Shown: positions 58,501 to 59,375, counted from the first letter of the stretch. The stretch is 64,000 nucleotides of DNA from Parus major (GCF_001522545.3 NC_031769.1:2261006-2325005); one strand, 5' to 3'. Numbers and translations are program-made. The notes: generated by a model not told the origin, from the sequence alone.

Positions 58501-59042
58501 ACACAGACGACATCAGCACCCGGGACCGCAAGATTTTAACCCACAATGGCAAACTCTTGACTCTGGAGGACCTGGAGGATTATGTCCCTCAAGAAGGCGA
58601 GACCTACAGGTGTGAGGATCAGAAGCACACGGCAGAGAAGCCCTGCGAGATCTCCGTGCTGCAGACGGAGATCAACGAGCCGACCATCGGGAAGCCGGTG
58701 CTGCTGAACCTGGTCAGGCCCGTGGTGCCCGAGCCCAGGCAGAGGTTCTTCAGCCAGTATGAGGAGCACGTCCCCAGGGGTGTGTTCGTGTCGGCCTCTC
58801 GGGTGACCGGCGTGCAGTCCGTGGGCCCCTCCAACATCTCCTTCCGCGTGAGCGATTCCCGCGCGGCTCCTCCCGGGCCCTCCTTCACGGTGAAGCCCTC
58901 CTTCTGCACCGAGGTCCAGCGCTCAGCGGACAACGGGCAGTCCAGCTTTAAAACTGAAGTTTCCACCAGAACCCTCAGCTATGGGACTGTTGGCGAGCCT
59001 GTCACCTTGCACATCAGCACAGAAGACCTCTCCCAGAGCTGA
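456..59042 (+). CDS. OBSCN: OBSCN (obscurin), partial, kinase-less A-type path, 45 exons in window
   Basis: Spliced coding path of a giant sarcomeric Ig/FN3 scaffold and Rho guanine-nucleotide exchange factor. Domain order is Ig array, FN3, Ig, linker-IQ-Ig, Ig, split Ig, split Ig, linker, SH3, DH, PH, two Ig, then a non-modular tail; this order is diagnostic for obscurin. Exon lengths sum to 10,727 nt with compatible phases at every junction and a terminal TGA at 59040-59042, giving about 3,574 residues here; e6 is counted although it is internally frameshifted. Known obscurin roles are M-band and Z-disc scaffolding, titin and small-ankyrin binding and RhoA-type signalling. The N-terminus lies upstream of the window. 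Identity comes from recalled similarity to human obscurin, not a search. Confidence 0.93.
900..1022 (-). mobile_element. CR1 LINE 3' fragment
   Basis: tcatagaattccaaaatagt followed by ttgggttggaaaggactc and the cagggacagcttccactagaccagg block: reverse complement of an avian CR1 3' end. In intron 1. No coding part. Confidence 0.85.
1773..2039 (+). CDS. OBSCN: OBSCN exon e2: Ig domain
   Basis: Ig module of 267 nt, phase 1-1, with acceptor aattttacag before and donor gtacgt after. It shows FCCELSK at the B strand, VEWRKG at the C strand and [13 protein letters not shown] at the F strand, so both disulfide cysteines and the core Trp are kept. Closely similar in plan to e1, e3 and e10, as expected of tandem exon duplication. 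Confidence 0.92.
2730..2996 (+). CDS. OBSCN: OBSCN exon e3: Ig domain
   Basis: Ig module of 267 nt, phase 1-1. Acceptor ttctcttttag and donor g|gttagc, a weaker donor than the GTAAGT consensus. Markers are [15 protein letters not shown], and [13 protein letters not shown], in which Ser replaces the usual Gly of the DxGxYxC turn. Canonical cysteines and Trp are present. Confidence 0.91.
2997..4233 (+). other. OBSCN: Intron between e3 and e4
   Basis: Intron of 1.2 kb. Apart from the short CR1 remnant I see no coding module and no RNA gene. Confidence 0.85.
3410..3476 (-). mobile_element. CR1 LINE 3' fragment, short
   Basis: atcacagaatcacagaacgg then ggtccaacctccctgctcaaacagggccatccc: CR1 3'-end remnant of about 67 bases. 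Confidence 0.65.
4234..4500 (+). CDS. OBSCN: OBSCN exon e4: Ig domain with GC donor
   Basis: Ig module of 267 nt, phase 1-1, with acceptor cattttacag. It carries LRCEIS, VEWRKDG and [13 protein letters not shown]. The exon ends at ...gtgaaag and the intron begins gcaaga, so the downstream intron is of the GC-AG class; length, phase and the conserved VKG ending all fix the boundary here. The next GT at a useful position would break the module length shared by its neighbours. Confidence 0.9.
4985..5055 (+). mobile_element. CR1 LINE 3' fragment
   Basis: ttagaggtcttttccaacct then tagtgattttatgatt, the forward CR1 3' terminus. Confidence 0.7.
5540..5674 (+). mobile_element. CR1 LINE 3' fragment
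   Basis: Contains cttggaggtccttgaagaac, gcagcctgggcctgctttcagc and gacttccaaaagtccactgcagcctgcattattcatggttccatgatt in pieces resembling a forward CR1 3' end, diverged. Confidence 0.6.
6308..6580 (+). CDS. OBSCN: OBSCN exon e5: Ig domain, variant lacking F-strand Cys
   Basis: Ig module of 273 nt, phase 1-1, with acceptor gcctccttgcag and donor gtgagg. It belongs to a second module type shared with e8 and e12, with TIVSGLRD near the start and NEMNEI mid-domain. The B-strand Cys is present in FRCQVS and Trp in VEWKLQD, but the F-strand reads IGTVTFRVG, so Phe stands where the second disulfide Cys normally is. The fold should hold without the disulfide; this is an inference. Confidence 0.92.
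6893..6980 (-). mobile_element. CR1 LINE 3' fragment
   Basis: attatagaataattttgggt then ttggagggacctataaaagc and aaccagatcaggttgctcag, the reversed CR1 3' end. Confidence 0.8.
7228..7491 (+). pseudogene. OBSCN: OBSCN exon e6: broken Ig exon with two frame lesions
   Basis: Recognisable Ig exon between a good acceptor (gtaatttcag) and a GT donor (aaag|gtgggt), 264 nt instead of 267. It reads in frame through [15 protein letters not shown] and KFEIRQEG. An apparent one-base insertion around 7396-7410 then moves [17 protein letters not shown] into another frame, and an apparent four-base loss near 7477 restores the first frame for LTVK. Translated straight through it stops at 7437-7439. Either a decayed module or a pair of assembly errors; skipping it would keep frame because both flanking introns are phase 1. 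Confidence 0.75.
8243..8365. repeat. (AAT)n microsatellite flanked by two near-identical 18-bp palindromes
   Basis: A pure AAT/TAA tract of 77 bases at 8261-8337 (about 26 units). It is preceded directly by ttcagccagctggctgaa (8243-8260) and followed ten bases later by ttcagccaattggctgaa (8348-8365). Each 18-mer is a perfect palindrome, and they differ only at the two central bases. Confidence 0.9.
8961..9227 (+). CDS. OBSCN: OBSCN exon e7: Ig domain
   Basis: Ig module of 267 nt, phase 1-1, with acceptor ctcctgctgtag and donor g|gtgggg. Markers are [15 protein letters not shown] and [16 protein letters not shown], giving the full Cys-Trp-Cys core. Lies directly after the broken e6 and is intact, so the lesion in e6 is local. 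Confidence 0.92.
9663..9930 (-). mobile_element. CR1 LINE 3' fragment, about 270 bp
   Basis: Reverse-oriented CR1: gtttggcttggaaggggcc, cagggacactttccactatc, ctggccttggacacttccag, tcacagggaacaatttcttt and cctgccctctttcagtttga in order. Confidence 0.9.
10112..10381 (+). CDS. OBSCN: OBSCN exon e8: Ig domain, variant lacking F-strand Cys
   Basis: Second module of the e5 type, phase 1-1, 270 nt. The start was set at the AG at 10110-10111 so that [11 protein letters not shown] aligns with the e5 start; AGs at 10117 and 10120 would shorten it by two or three codons in the same frame. It has FECRLSRE and AQWFLGD, then NEMNEIRV, and [10 protein letters not shown] where Phe replaces the second disulfide Cys. 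Donor is gtgagc. Confidence 0.86.
10570..10733. repeat. 34-37-bp AT-rich tandem repeat
   Basis: About 4.7 imperfect copies of a unit like taatattaacatcctttgat followed by gttatttgatataa, starting at 10570, 10604, 10638, 10674 and 10711. In the intron before e9. Confidence 0.8.
11044..11310 (+). CDS. OBSCN: OBSCN exon e9: Ig domain
   Basis: Ig module of 267 nt, phase 1-1, with a strong acceptor cccctctccccacag and donor gtatgg. [16 protein letters not shown] and [14 protein letters not shown] give the usual core. The exon is visibly more GC-rich than e1-e3 (many C- or G-ending codons), as is e10. The segment from C strand to E strand has an extra Cys in HKCSIQQEG. Confidence 0.92.
11533..11700 (+). 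mobile_element. CR1 LINE 3' fragment
   Basis: Forward CR1: ggatgcccagagaagctgtg, gctgcccctggatccctgga, ccaggctggatggtgcttgg, agtggaagttgtccctgaat. Confidence 0.85.
11795..12052 (+). mobile_element. CR1 LINE 3' fragment
   Basis: Forward CR1, diverged: gggagacctcattgctctct, then gaggaatggaggaatctcca and ttcagaggccccttcaagcc, ending attattctgtaattc. Lies close behind another forward fragment. Confidence 0.7.
12095..12362. repeat. AT-rich low-complexity tract
   Basis: Long run of tatata/attcta-type sequence with repeated ctaatatattctatatattc motifs, ending in tatatatatacatgtatata. Could form cruciforms or slipped structures; no function is claimed. Confidence 0.85.
12538..12557. repeat. (TCC)n short microsatellite
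   Basis: Twenty bases of tcc repeats in the intron before e10. Confidence 0.8.
12701..12967 (+). CDS. OBSCN: OBSCN exon e10: Ig domain
   Basis: Ig module of 267 nt, phase 1-1. The acceptor follows a long pyrimidine tract (cattttttccccctttccag) and the donor is g|gtaggg. It is a textbook array member with [23 protein letters not shown] and [16 protein letters not shown], and served as the template for locating the lesions in e6. Confidence 0.93.
13030..13152 (+). mobile_element. CR1 LINE 3' fragment, tail-to-tail with next
   Basis: Forward CR1: tccaggccaggctggatggg, ctttaagaccccttccaaca, ending aaccattctctgattc. Confidence 0.8.
13153..13245 (-). mobile_element. CR1 LINE 3' fragment, tail-to-tail with previous
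   Basis: agttggaaaaagatctctga, gatcactgagtccaaccatt and tgtccccaagtgccacatct: a reverse CR1 of a different subtype abutting the forward one at their 3' ends. Confidence 0.75.
13405..13565. repeat. Imperfect 50-60-bp tandem repeat
   Basis: Three loose copies built on ggttttggnttttacagttt, tattcattttctactaaaaa and ctctatggg blocks. Confidence 0.65.
13690..14053 (+). mobile_element. CR1 LINE 3' region, about 360 bp
   Basis: Longest collinear CR1 3' piece with its terminus: cctggagaaaaggaggtttg, gtaacaagcaataggatgag, ctcaagttgcaccaaggggg, ttcttcactgaaaggggtgg, gtggagtcaccatccctgga, gacttgatcctacaggtctt. No open reading frame of the element survives. Confidence 0.92.
14327..14593 (+). CDS. OBSCN: OBSCN exon e11: Ig domain
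   Basis: Ig module of 267 nt, phase 1-1, with acceptor gcttctccaccacag and donor gtaagg. [16 protein letters not shown] and [13 protein letters not shown]; an additional Cys sits just before the F-strand Gly-Asp-Tyr. The core signature is intact. Confidence 0.92.
15272..15544 (+). CDS. OBSCN: OBSCN exon e12: Ig domain, variant lacking F-strand Cys
   Basis: Third module of the e5 type, 273 nt, phase 1-1, with acceptor gctctgttgtgcag and donor gtattt. [10 protein letters not shown] opens the domain, followed by FSCELSHPG and VQWWLDG. The F strand reads [10 protein letters not shown], again Phe in place of Cys. With e5 and e8 it marks a higher-order repeat in the array. Confidence 0.92.
16651..16735 (-). 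mobile_element. CR1 LINE 3' fragment
   Basis: tggaatcacagcatcattga, then tctggagatcatccagtcca and acccacagctggtgcaggta, a reverse CR1 remnant. Confidence 0.65.
17747..17812 (-). mobile_element. CR1 LINE 3' fragment, short
   Basis: atcatagaatctcttaatgt and tcaaggatcatcgtgtccag, a reverse CR1 remnant. Confidence 0.6.
18912..19178 (+). CDS. OBSCN: OBSCN exon e13: Ig domain
   Basis: Ig module of 267 nt, phase 1-1, after a 3.4-kb intron, with acceptor gtgttggttaacag (weak pyrimidine tract) and donor gtgagg. It differs from the array consensus: PTIEVVSP start, FICQYSRP, a bare AIWKKND at the C strand and [12 protein letters not shown] at the F strand. Both cysteines and Trp are present. Confidence 0.91.
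19179..21365 (+). other. OBSCN: 2.2-kb intron between e13 and e14
   Basis: AT-rich intron with one CR1 (20113-20290). No lost module or RNA gene seen. Confidence 0.8.
20113..20290 (-). mobile_element. CR1 LINE 3' fragment
   Basis: attatagaagcccagaatag, tttgggttggaaaagacctt, ccatggacagggacaccttc, ccaacctggccttgggcact in order, reversed CR1. Confidence 0.9.
21366..21638 (+). CDS. OBSCN: OBSCN exon e14: Ig domain with displaced cysteines
   Basis: Ig module of 273 nt, phase 1-1, with acceptor gtccttcctttctag and donor gtaact. The B-strand Cys lies in FECYLSKP and the core Trp in YNWLIDD. The F strand reads [11 protein letters not shown]: aligned to DxGxYxC, Gly is replaced by Cys, the usual Cys by Phe, and a further Cys follows two residues later. 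Disulfide pairing is therefore uncertain. Confidence 0.9.
21780..21865 (-). mobile_element. CR1 LINE 3' fragment, outer element
   Basis: aatcatagaatcattcagct then gggaaggacctctgagatga and cccaccagtaaaccacagaa: a reverse CR1 of one subtype, cut short by a second copy. Confidence 0.8.
21866..22290 (-). mobile_element. CR1 LINE 3' region, about 420 bp, abutting another CR1
   Basis: cacagaatcacagaattatt, gggttggaggggaccttaaa, cagggacactttccactatc, cacttccagggatccagggg, tcacagggatgaatttcttc, ttgtcctgtcactccacact, tgctggaaggtacaaattag. Runs further 5' than most copies here. Confidence 0.9.
22572..22676 (+). mobile_element. CR1 LINE 3' fragment
   Basis: gaggcttggagcaacctgat, gtggaaagtgtccctgccca and cctcccaaaccctctgtgat, forward CR1. 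It faces the reverse element just upstream. Confidence 0.8.
22825..23097 (+). CDS. OBSCN: OBSCN exon e15: Ig domain lacking F-strand Cys
   Basis: Ig module of 273 nt, phase 1-1, with acceptor ttttaatctacag and donor gtaagt. It opens [14 protein letters not shown], has FSCVLSEA and VAWYSND, and [11 protein letters not shown] at the F strand, so the second Cys is missing as in e5, e8 and e12. Last Ig before the FN3 exon. Confidence 0.9.
23098..24830 (+). other. OBSCN: 1.7-kb intron between e15 and FN3 exon
   Basis: One short forward CR1 terminus at 24241-24298; otherwise unremarkable. Confidence 0.8.
24241..24298 (+). mobile_element. CR1 LINE 3' terminus, short
   Basis: ttggaactagatgaccttca then aggtcccaacccagaccatt and ctatgatca. 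Confidence 0.75.
24831..25118 (+). CDS. OBSCN: OBSCN exon e16: fibronectin type III domain
   Basis: FN3 domain in a single 288-nt exon, phase 1-1, with acceptor tctgttgtgcccccag and donor gtgagg. It begins with a proline-rich PSPS/[11 protein letters not shown] lead, then VTLSWHKP (core Trp of the B strand), GYKVER, and [12 protein letters not shown], the hallmark FN3 F-G region. Obscurin has only a few FN3 domains, and one in this position before the IQ region agrees with the vertebrate family plan. GC-rich compared with its introns. Confidence 0.93.
25119..26587 (+). other. OBSCN: 1.5-kb intron between FN3 and e17
   Basis: Contains a two-copy 40-45-bp duplication near 25357-25446 (ttgcactgcatc and caccatg blocks) and no recognised element or gene. 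Confidence 0.75.
26588..26860 (+). CDS. OBSCN: OBSCN exon e17: Ig domain
   Basis: Ig module of 273 nt, phase 1-1, with acceptor cactttatttttgtaattgcag and donor gtgtgt. [15 protein letters not shown] and [13 protein letters not shown]; Asp replaces the Gly of the DxGxYxC turn. It is the last single-exon Ig of the array before the IQ-containing exon. Confidence 0.91.
27485..27550 (-). mobile_element. CR1 LINE 3' fragment, short
   Basis: catagaatcacaggactgtc then gaggttggacacatcttctg, reverse CR1 remnant in the intron before e18. Confidence 0.65.
27595..27748 (+). mobile_element. CR1 LINE 3' fragment
   Basis: gtgaagtctctttctctgga, gatatttaaaatctatctgg, gggaggttggactagatgat, tggtcccttccaaccttccc, ending gtgattcc. 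Confidence 0.85.
27873..29228 (+). CDS. OBSCN: OBSCN exon e18: linker, IQ motif, Ig domain and acidic linker in one exon
   Basis: Exon of 1,356 nt, open throughout, phase 1-1, with acceptor ttaattccctgcag and donor g|gtaggg. The first ~175 residues are a low-complexity Ser/Glu linker ([33 protein letters not shown]). An IQ motif lies at 28412-28480 ([17 protein letters not shown]), expected to bind calmodulin-type proteins. An Ig domain spans about 28490-28768 with LECVAHS, VRWLKDG and [15 protein letters not shown] second Ser/acid-rich linker with [16 protein letters not shown] and [15 protein letters not shown] follows. Linker and IQ wording match recalled human obscurin closely. Confidence 0.94.
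29771..30049 (+). CDS. OBSCN: OBSCN exon e19: Ig domain
   Basis: Ig domain of 279 nt, phase 1-1, with acceptor ccaaccaccccaactttag and donor gtaagt. [26 protein letters not shown] and [14 protein letters not shown] give a classic I-set core of the titin/myosin-light-chain-kinase style. This segment is strongly conserved in vertebrate obscurin by recall. The Ig pair around the IQ motif lies near the region that binds Z-disc titin in mammals, but I did not assign domain numbers. Confidence 0.94.
30430..30508 (+). CDS. OBSCN: OBSCN exon e20: short linker exon
   Basis: Linker of 79 nt entering in phase 1 and leaving in phase 2, with acceptor tccatttaccag and donor gtaaaa. It encodes [20 protein letters not shown], then KEYIS; the Thr/Ser/Tyr-rich text matches the recalled linker after the corresponding human Ig. 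Together with e21 it is phase-neutral, so the two could be skipped as a pair only with loss of half an Ig. Confidence 0.9.
30872..30990 (+). CDS. OBSCN: OBSCN exon e21: linker and first half of split Ig domain
   Basis: Exon of 119 nt, phase 2 to 1, with acceptor attgctgcttag and donor gtgagt. It encodes the end of an acidic linker ([16 protein letters not shown]) and the A-B strands of an Ig domain ([23 protein letters not shown]). The Ig is completed by e22. No B-strand Cys is seen; the position holds Leu/Val as in the human counterpart by recall. Confidence 0.9.
30991..31818 (+). other. OBSCN: Intron between e21 and e22
   Basis: 0.8-kb intron interrupting an Ig domain. A short AT-rich block lies near 31245-31340; nothing else is recognised. 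Confidence 0.8.
31819..32016 (+). CDS. OBSCN: OBSCN exon e22: second half of split Ig domain
   Basis: Exon of 198 nt, phase 1-1, with acceptor taacttctcctcacag and donor g|gtgggt. It starts [15 protein letters not shown], holding the core Trp, and ends [27 protein letters not shown]. The F strand has Leu-Ile-Phe instead of Tyr-x-Cys, so with e21 this Ig has neither disulfide Cys, a feature of some obscurin domains. Confidence 0.91.
32404..32436 (+). CDS. OBSCN: OBSCN exon e23: 33-nt linker exon
   Basis: Mini-exon of 11 codons, phase 1-1, between acceptor tctccttgtgttccag and donor gtgaga. It encodes the linker [10 protein letters not shown]. Symmetric phase makes it a natural cassette. The reading matches a short DEPEEKP-like linker recalled at this point in human obscurin. 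Confidence 0.82.
32525..32623 (+). CDS. OBSCN: OBSCN exon e24: linker and start of split Ig domain
   Basis: Exon of 99 nt, phase 1-1, with acceptor aatattatttccag and donor gtaaat. It encodes [18 protein letters not shown] and then [13 protein letters not shown], which is the A-B strand region of the next Ig; e25 completes it. The B-strand Cys is absent (SITLSVKV). Confidence 0.9.
33092..33310 (+). CDS. OBSCN: OBSCN exon e25: second part of split Ig domain
   Basis: Exon of 219 nt, phase 1-1, with acceptor caccaattttcctctag and donor gtaaat. [13 protein letters not shown] holds the core Trp; [18 protein letters not shown] text ([15 protein letters not shown]) gives the F strand with its Cys; the domain ends CTANLEVAD. 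Domain shape is standard I-set apart from the missing first Cys in e24. Confidence 0.92.
34003..34069 (+). CDS. OBSCN: OBSCN exon e26: short linker exon
   Basis: Exon of 67 nt, phase 1 to 2, with acceptor aaaccccaatcttgcag and donor g|gtaagt. It encodes [20 protein letters not shown] plus LG, a helical-looking linker downstream of the Ig. Its phase-2 exit fits only the 20-nt e27 next door, which returns the frame to phase 1. Confidence 0.85.
34139..34232. repeat. AT-rich tract before the microexon
   Basis: tattttatttttatatattt and related repeats immediately upstream of the e27 polypyrimidine tract. Confidence 0.8.
34257..34276 (+). CDS. OBSCN: OBSCN exon e27: 20-nt microexon
   Basis: Microexon aactattcagtcctctgaag between acceptor ctttattttcttttacag and donor gtaaga, both strong. 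It converts phase 2 (from e26) into phase 1 (needed by e28) and encodes TIQSSE across the junctions. Omitting it alone would break the frame, while e26 plus e27 together are frame-neutral. The call rests on splice signals and phase; the mammalian linker here also reads ...TTQAIS-like text by recall. Confidence 0.78.
34578..34706 (+). CDS. OBSCN: OBSCN exon e28: linker upstream of SH3
   Basis: Exon of 129 nt, phase 1-1, with acceptor acaatttttcttttttccag and donor g|gtaagg. It encodes [20 protein letters not shown] and then VSAKITQ, a predicted helix that matches the recalled human sequence almost word for word. It links the last Ig to the Ser-rich segment and SH3. Confidence 0.91.
34707..35471 (+). 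other. OBSCN: Intron between e28 and e29
   Basis: AT-rich intron of 0.77 kb; nothing recognised. Confidence 0.8.
35472..35611 (+). CDS. OBSCN: OBSCN exon e29: Ser-rich linker before SH3
   Basis: Exon of 140 nt, phase 1 to 0, with acceptor tgttgctctgcttttcag and donor gtatga. It encodes [20 protein letters not shown], then [20 protein letters not shown], a phosphorylatable Ser/acid-rich hinge recalled from vertebrate obscurin. From here the exon phases change from the phase-1 rule of the Ig array. Confidence 0.92.
35993..36193 (+). CDS. OBSCN: OBSCN exon e30: SH3 domain
   Basis: SH3 domain in one 201-nt exon, phase 0-0, with acceptor ctcatgcctgcag and donor gtgact. VTADYVPV replaces the usual ALYDY motif, EGQYVEVLD forms the RT-loop/diverging turn, [10 protein letters not shown] supplies one Trp and GWVSPAYLD is the C-terminal SH3 signature. 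It sits immediately before the DH domain, as in the SH3-DH-PH cassette of the UNC-89/obscurin family. Confidence 0.94.
36538..36620 (+). CDS. OBSCN: OBSCN exon e31: SH3-DH linker
   Basis: Exon of 83 nt, phase 0 to 2, with acceptor ttttttttcctaatattgtag and donor gtgagc. It encodes [20 protein letters not shown] and EYKRKLR, an acidic linker leading into the first DH helix. The intron that follows holds the only assembly gap in the window. Confidence 0.92.
36722..36815 (-). mobile_element. CR1 LINE 3' fragment
   Basis: gatcacagaatcctagaatg, gtttgggttggaagggacct, taaatactatctagtgtcac, reverse CR1; followed directly by an ATCC repeat. Confidence 0.88.
36818..36885. repeat. (ATCC)n microsatellite bordering a gap
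   Basis: Interrupted catc/catccatc repeats running into unresolved bases. Confidence 0.9.
36886..37138. other. Assembly gap, 253 N
   Basis: Run of N between an ATCC repeat and a tccctctctccc-type pyrimidine-rich stretch, inside the e31-e32 intron. The exon chain is continuous across it, so probably no coding sequence is missing. Confidence 0.99.
37301..37474 (+). CDS. OBSCN: OBSCN exon e32: RhoGEF DH domain, part 1
   Basis: Exon of 174 nt, phase 2-2, with acceptor ctgtctctccttcag and donor g|gtgggc. [19 protein letters not shown] is the first conserved DH helix, including the Glu near its centre that contacts the Rho switch region in this family. It ends [16 protein letters not shown]. The DH domain catalyses GDP release from Rho-family GTPases. 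Confidence 0.93.
37524..37632. repeat. (TTA/CTA)n compound microsatellite
   Basis: attattattattattattat, then catt interruptions, then a run of act units and a decayed tail, just downstream of e32. Confidence 0.9.
37917..38160 (-). mobile_element. CR1 LINE fragment
   Basis: ggacaccttctactatccca, ctggccttggacacttccag, ggatccaggggcagccacag, cacaaggaagaatttcttcc, reverse CR1 lacking the extreme 3' terminus. Confidence 0.88.
38319..38478 (+). CDS. OBSCN: OBSCN exon e33: RhoGEF DH domain, part 2
   Basis: Exon of 160 nt, phase 2 to 0, with acceptor cttttctcctgtccccacag and donor gtaagg. [20 protein letters not shown] is followed by [20 protein letters not shown], the middle helices of the DH bundle, matching recalled human obscurin almost exactly. 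Confidence 0.93.
38890..39006 (+). CDS. OBSCN: OBSCN exon e34: RhoGEF DH domain, part 3
   Basis: Exon of 117 nt, phase 0-0, with acceptor ttattccatatattttttcag and donor gtaaag. [20 protein letters not shown] precedes [18 protein letters not shown], the conserved DH helix (usual pattern KPxQRxxxYxxLLK) that forms the GTPase-binding face. Here Gln and Ile replace common Thr/Leu residues. Confidence 0.93.
39007..40220 (+). other. OBSCN: Intron between e34 and e35
   Basis: 1.2 kb, AT-rich; a duplicated attgagtaatacata pair lies at about 39526-39553. No element recognised. Confidence 0.8.
40221..40385 (+). CDS. OBSCN: OBSCN exon e35: RhoGEF DH domain, part 4
   Basis: Exon of 165 nt, phase 0-0, with acceptor cttcattcacctacag and donor gtaact. 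[20 protein letters not shown] continues the last DH helices, ending [16 protein letters not shown] at the DH-PH junction. Together e32-e35 encode a complete DH of ordinary length. Confidence 0.93.
40386..41465 (+). other. OBSCN: Intron between e35 and e36
   Basis: 1.1 kb; nothing recognised. Confidence 0.8.
41466..41624 (+). CDS. OBSCN: OBSCN exon e36: PH domain, first half
   Basis: Exon of 159 nt, phase 0-0, with acceptor tccttctttctcctatgcag. [20 protein letters not shown] then [18 protein letters not shown] are the PH beta strands 1-4. The donor is aag|gtctga, poor beyond the invariant GT; reading on gives GTC then TGA, so retention of the intron would stop translation at once. Confidence 0.91.
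41625..42686 (+). other. OBSCN: Intron between e36 and e37
   Basis: 1.1 kb inside the PH domain, beginning with the weak donor gtctga; nothing else recognised. Confidence 0.8.
42687..42864 (+). CDS. OBSCN: OBSCN exon e37: PH domain, second half
   Basis: Exon of 178 nt, phase 0 to 1, with acceptor gccctttgtgtcactcag and donor a|gtaagt. [20 protein letters not shown] ends the PH barrel and [20 protein letters not shown] begins the C-terminal helix, with [12 protein letters not shown] closing the domain. The domain places the GEF near membranes or assists DH exchange; this is family knowledge. Confidence 0.93.
42960..43170 (+). mobile_element. CR1 LINE fragment (upstream part of 3' region)
   Basis: Forward CR1 piece: tgtggagctgctgcagtgag, tccagaagaggccatgaaga, tgatctgagggttgaaacac, ctctcctggaggaaaggcag, agagttggggttgt. 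It covers a more 5' section than most copies here. Confidence 0.8.
43592..43752 (+). mobile_element. CR1 LINE 3' fragment
   Basis: aaaagctgtggctgccccat, ccaaggccaggctggatggg, aggtctcttccaacccaaac, tattctgtgattctatgat: a good forward CR1 terminus. Confidence 0.92.
44150..44263 (+). CDS. OBSCN: OBSCN exon e38: first half of post-PH Ig 1
   Basis: Exon of 114 nt, phase 1-1, with acceptor cacgcttcctctgatgtttcag and donor g|gtacga. [20 protein letters not shown], then [17 protein letters not shown], so the B-strand Cys and core Trp are present. Completed by e39. Confidence 0.93.
44673..44840 (+). CDS. OBSCN: OBSCN exon e39: second half of post-PH Ig 1
   Basis: Exon of 168 nt, phase 1-1, with acceptor aataatttctctttcag and donor gtaaag. 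[20 protein letters not shown] leads to [20 protein letters not shown] with the F-strand Cys, ending STLGKILVQ. Very close to the recalled human sequence. Confidence 0.93.
45010..45455 (+). mobile_element. CR1 LINE 3' region, about 440 bp
   Basis: Forward CR1: ctcagcctggagaaaaggag, ttgtcaaactccagaacaaa, gatggagtcaccatccctgg, gtgtggcacttggggatgtg, cagaggtcttttccaaacaa, ending tttctatgatg. Non-coding. Confidence 0.9.
45499..45516. repeat. Poly(A) tract
   Basis: Eighteen A in a row, 40 bases after a CR1 end, in the intron before e40. Confidence 0.9.
45675..45777 (+). CDS. OBSCN: OBSCN exon e40: first half of post-PH Ig 2
   Basis: Exon of 103 nt, phase 1 to 2, with acceptor acctttgctttttgcag and donor g|gtcagt. 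[20 protein letters not shown] and [14 protein letters not shown] supply the B-strand Cys and the lead-in to the core Trp, which is split off into e41. Confidence 0.93.
46337..46466 (+). CDS. OBSCN: OBSCN exon e41: second half of post-PH Ig 2
   Basis: Exon of 130 nt, phase 2 to 0, with acceptor ccatgttttcccactcag and donor gtaagt. It begins with the core Trp in [15 protein letters not shown], then [20 protein letters not shown] and HYECE at the F strand. The domain's last strand is in e42. Confidence 0.93.
46467..47529 (+). other. OBSCN: Intron between e41 and e42
   Basis: 1.1 kb, AT-rich; nothing recognised. Confidence 0.8.
47530..47635 (+). CDS. OBSCN: OBSCN exon e42: end of Ig 2 and branch-point linker
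   Basis: Exon of 106 nt, phase 0 to 1, with acceptor gcacaattctcttcag and donor g|gtacga. [20 protein letters not shown] finishes the Ig G strand (human: NRLGSxRxxxEL by recall), followed by a charged linker [11 protein letters not shown]. It exits in phase 1, compatible with either e43 (toward the A tail) or e46 (toward the kinase region), so it is the likely last common exon. Confidence 0.9.
47636..49012 (+). other. OBSCN: Intron between e42 and e43
   Basis: 1.4 kb; no element recognised. This is where the A and B paths begin to differ. Confidence 0.7.
49013..49054 (+). CDS. OBSCN: OBSCN exon e43: candidate 42-nt linker exon
   Basis: Candidate cassette of 14 codons, phase 1-1, after acceptor acatattttccttttag. 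It encodes [14 protein letters not shown]. Using the donor g|gtgtaa at 49055 keeps the frame into e44; the better-looking gtaagt two bases later (49057) would give phase 0, and then e44 and e45 would run into a stop. It could be optional or absent in some transcripts. No family match is claimed. Confidence 0.55.
49055..53886 (+). other. OBSCN: 4.8-kb intron before e44
   Basis: Long AT-rich intron with one CR1 end (51066-51205). I see no conserved coding segment, tRNA-like cloverleaf or other gene. Confidence 0.7.
51066..51205 (+). mobile_element. CR1 LINE 3' fragment
   Basis: gtggatgtggcacttaggga, cagggtttagtggtgaaggt, agtgctggcttagcagctgg, gtctttcccaacctcggtga, forward CR1. Confidence 0.88.
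53887..53929 (+). CDS. OBSCN: OBSCN exon e44: short linker exon of the A tail
   Basis: Exon of 43 nt, phase 1 to 2, with acceptor tactgttctctttgtag and a perfect donor gtaagt. It encodes [13 protein letters not shown] and joins e45 to give [18 protein letters not shown] across the junction, matching the recalled human obscurin-A wording [19 protein letters not shown]. The phase-2 exit fits only the e45 acceptor. Confidence 0.85.
54791..54996. repeat. (TTTTA)n pentanucleotide array, about 200 bp
   Basis: Nearly pure ttttattttattttatttt repeats with a few C and extra-T interruptions toward the 3' half. Confidence 0.95.
56625..56772 (-). mobile_element. CR1 LINE 3' fragment
   Basis: gggttagaagggacttttaa, agataatctagtccaacccc, gtgagcagggacaatttcac, catccaaacttgaatatttc, reverse CR1. 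Confidence 0.85.
57587..59042 (+). CDS. OBSCN: OBSCN exon e45: terminal exon, ankyrin-binding A-type tail
   Basis: Terminal coding exon of 1,456 nt from acceptor cacccctttctgccgtcag to TGA at 59040-59042, about 485 residues, non-modular. In order: SP/SR-rich stretch ([19 protein letters not shown]); [20 protein letters not shown] near 57861-57920; NTNNSNNKL; acidic middle; [38 protein letters not shown] near the end, closing GEPVTLHIS. These landmarks match recalled human obscurin-A, whose tail binds small ankyrin-1 of the sarcoplasmic reticulum. Reading upstream of the acceptor stays open for 58 codons but lacks similarity. Confidence 0.94.
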
Positions 59043-59375
59043 GCAGAGACAAGCATAATTTTTAACACCAAAGAAAGCAGCTTTATTAAAAAAAAAAAAA
59101 GAAAAAATAATCAAAATTGTTGTAGGCGAGGGGAATTGGTGGCAAAGATTGCGAGGTAACAAGTACAAGGGAATACCTTAGAGGGAAATGTATTTAAATA
59201 TGATGTGTCAAGCTTTTCCAGTCTTAAAGGGAACAGTCTGTCAGAACAGTTTGTAACTTTAAAAGCTTTGATCTAGGTGAACATGTATCATTCCATAGTG
59301 GAGCAGTGATGGGAGGTTTAGGAAAAGCCTGATTCTTCTACCTATGACAGAAATAAAGATGAAGAAGTGTGTTTT
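59043..59375 (+). other. OBSCN: Candidate 3'UTR of the A-type transcript
   Basis: Non-coding sequence after the TGA. It contains an A-run of 13 at 59088-59100 preceded by ATTAAA, and ends just past the AATAAA at 59352. AT-rich compared with the upstream coding exon. The 3' boundary is estimated from the signal position, not observed. Confidence 0.6.
59352..59357 (+). terminator. OBSCN: Candidate poly(A) signal AATAAA
   Basis: Canonical AATAAA 310 bases after the stop codon, followed within 10-25 bases by a GU/U-rich element (tgtgttttttgt, about 59367-59379), the usual arrangement for cleavage. An alternative AATAAA lies at 60017-60022 without such a clear downstream element. Confidence 0.6.
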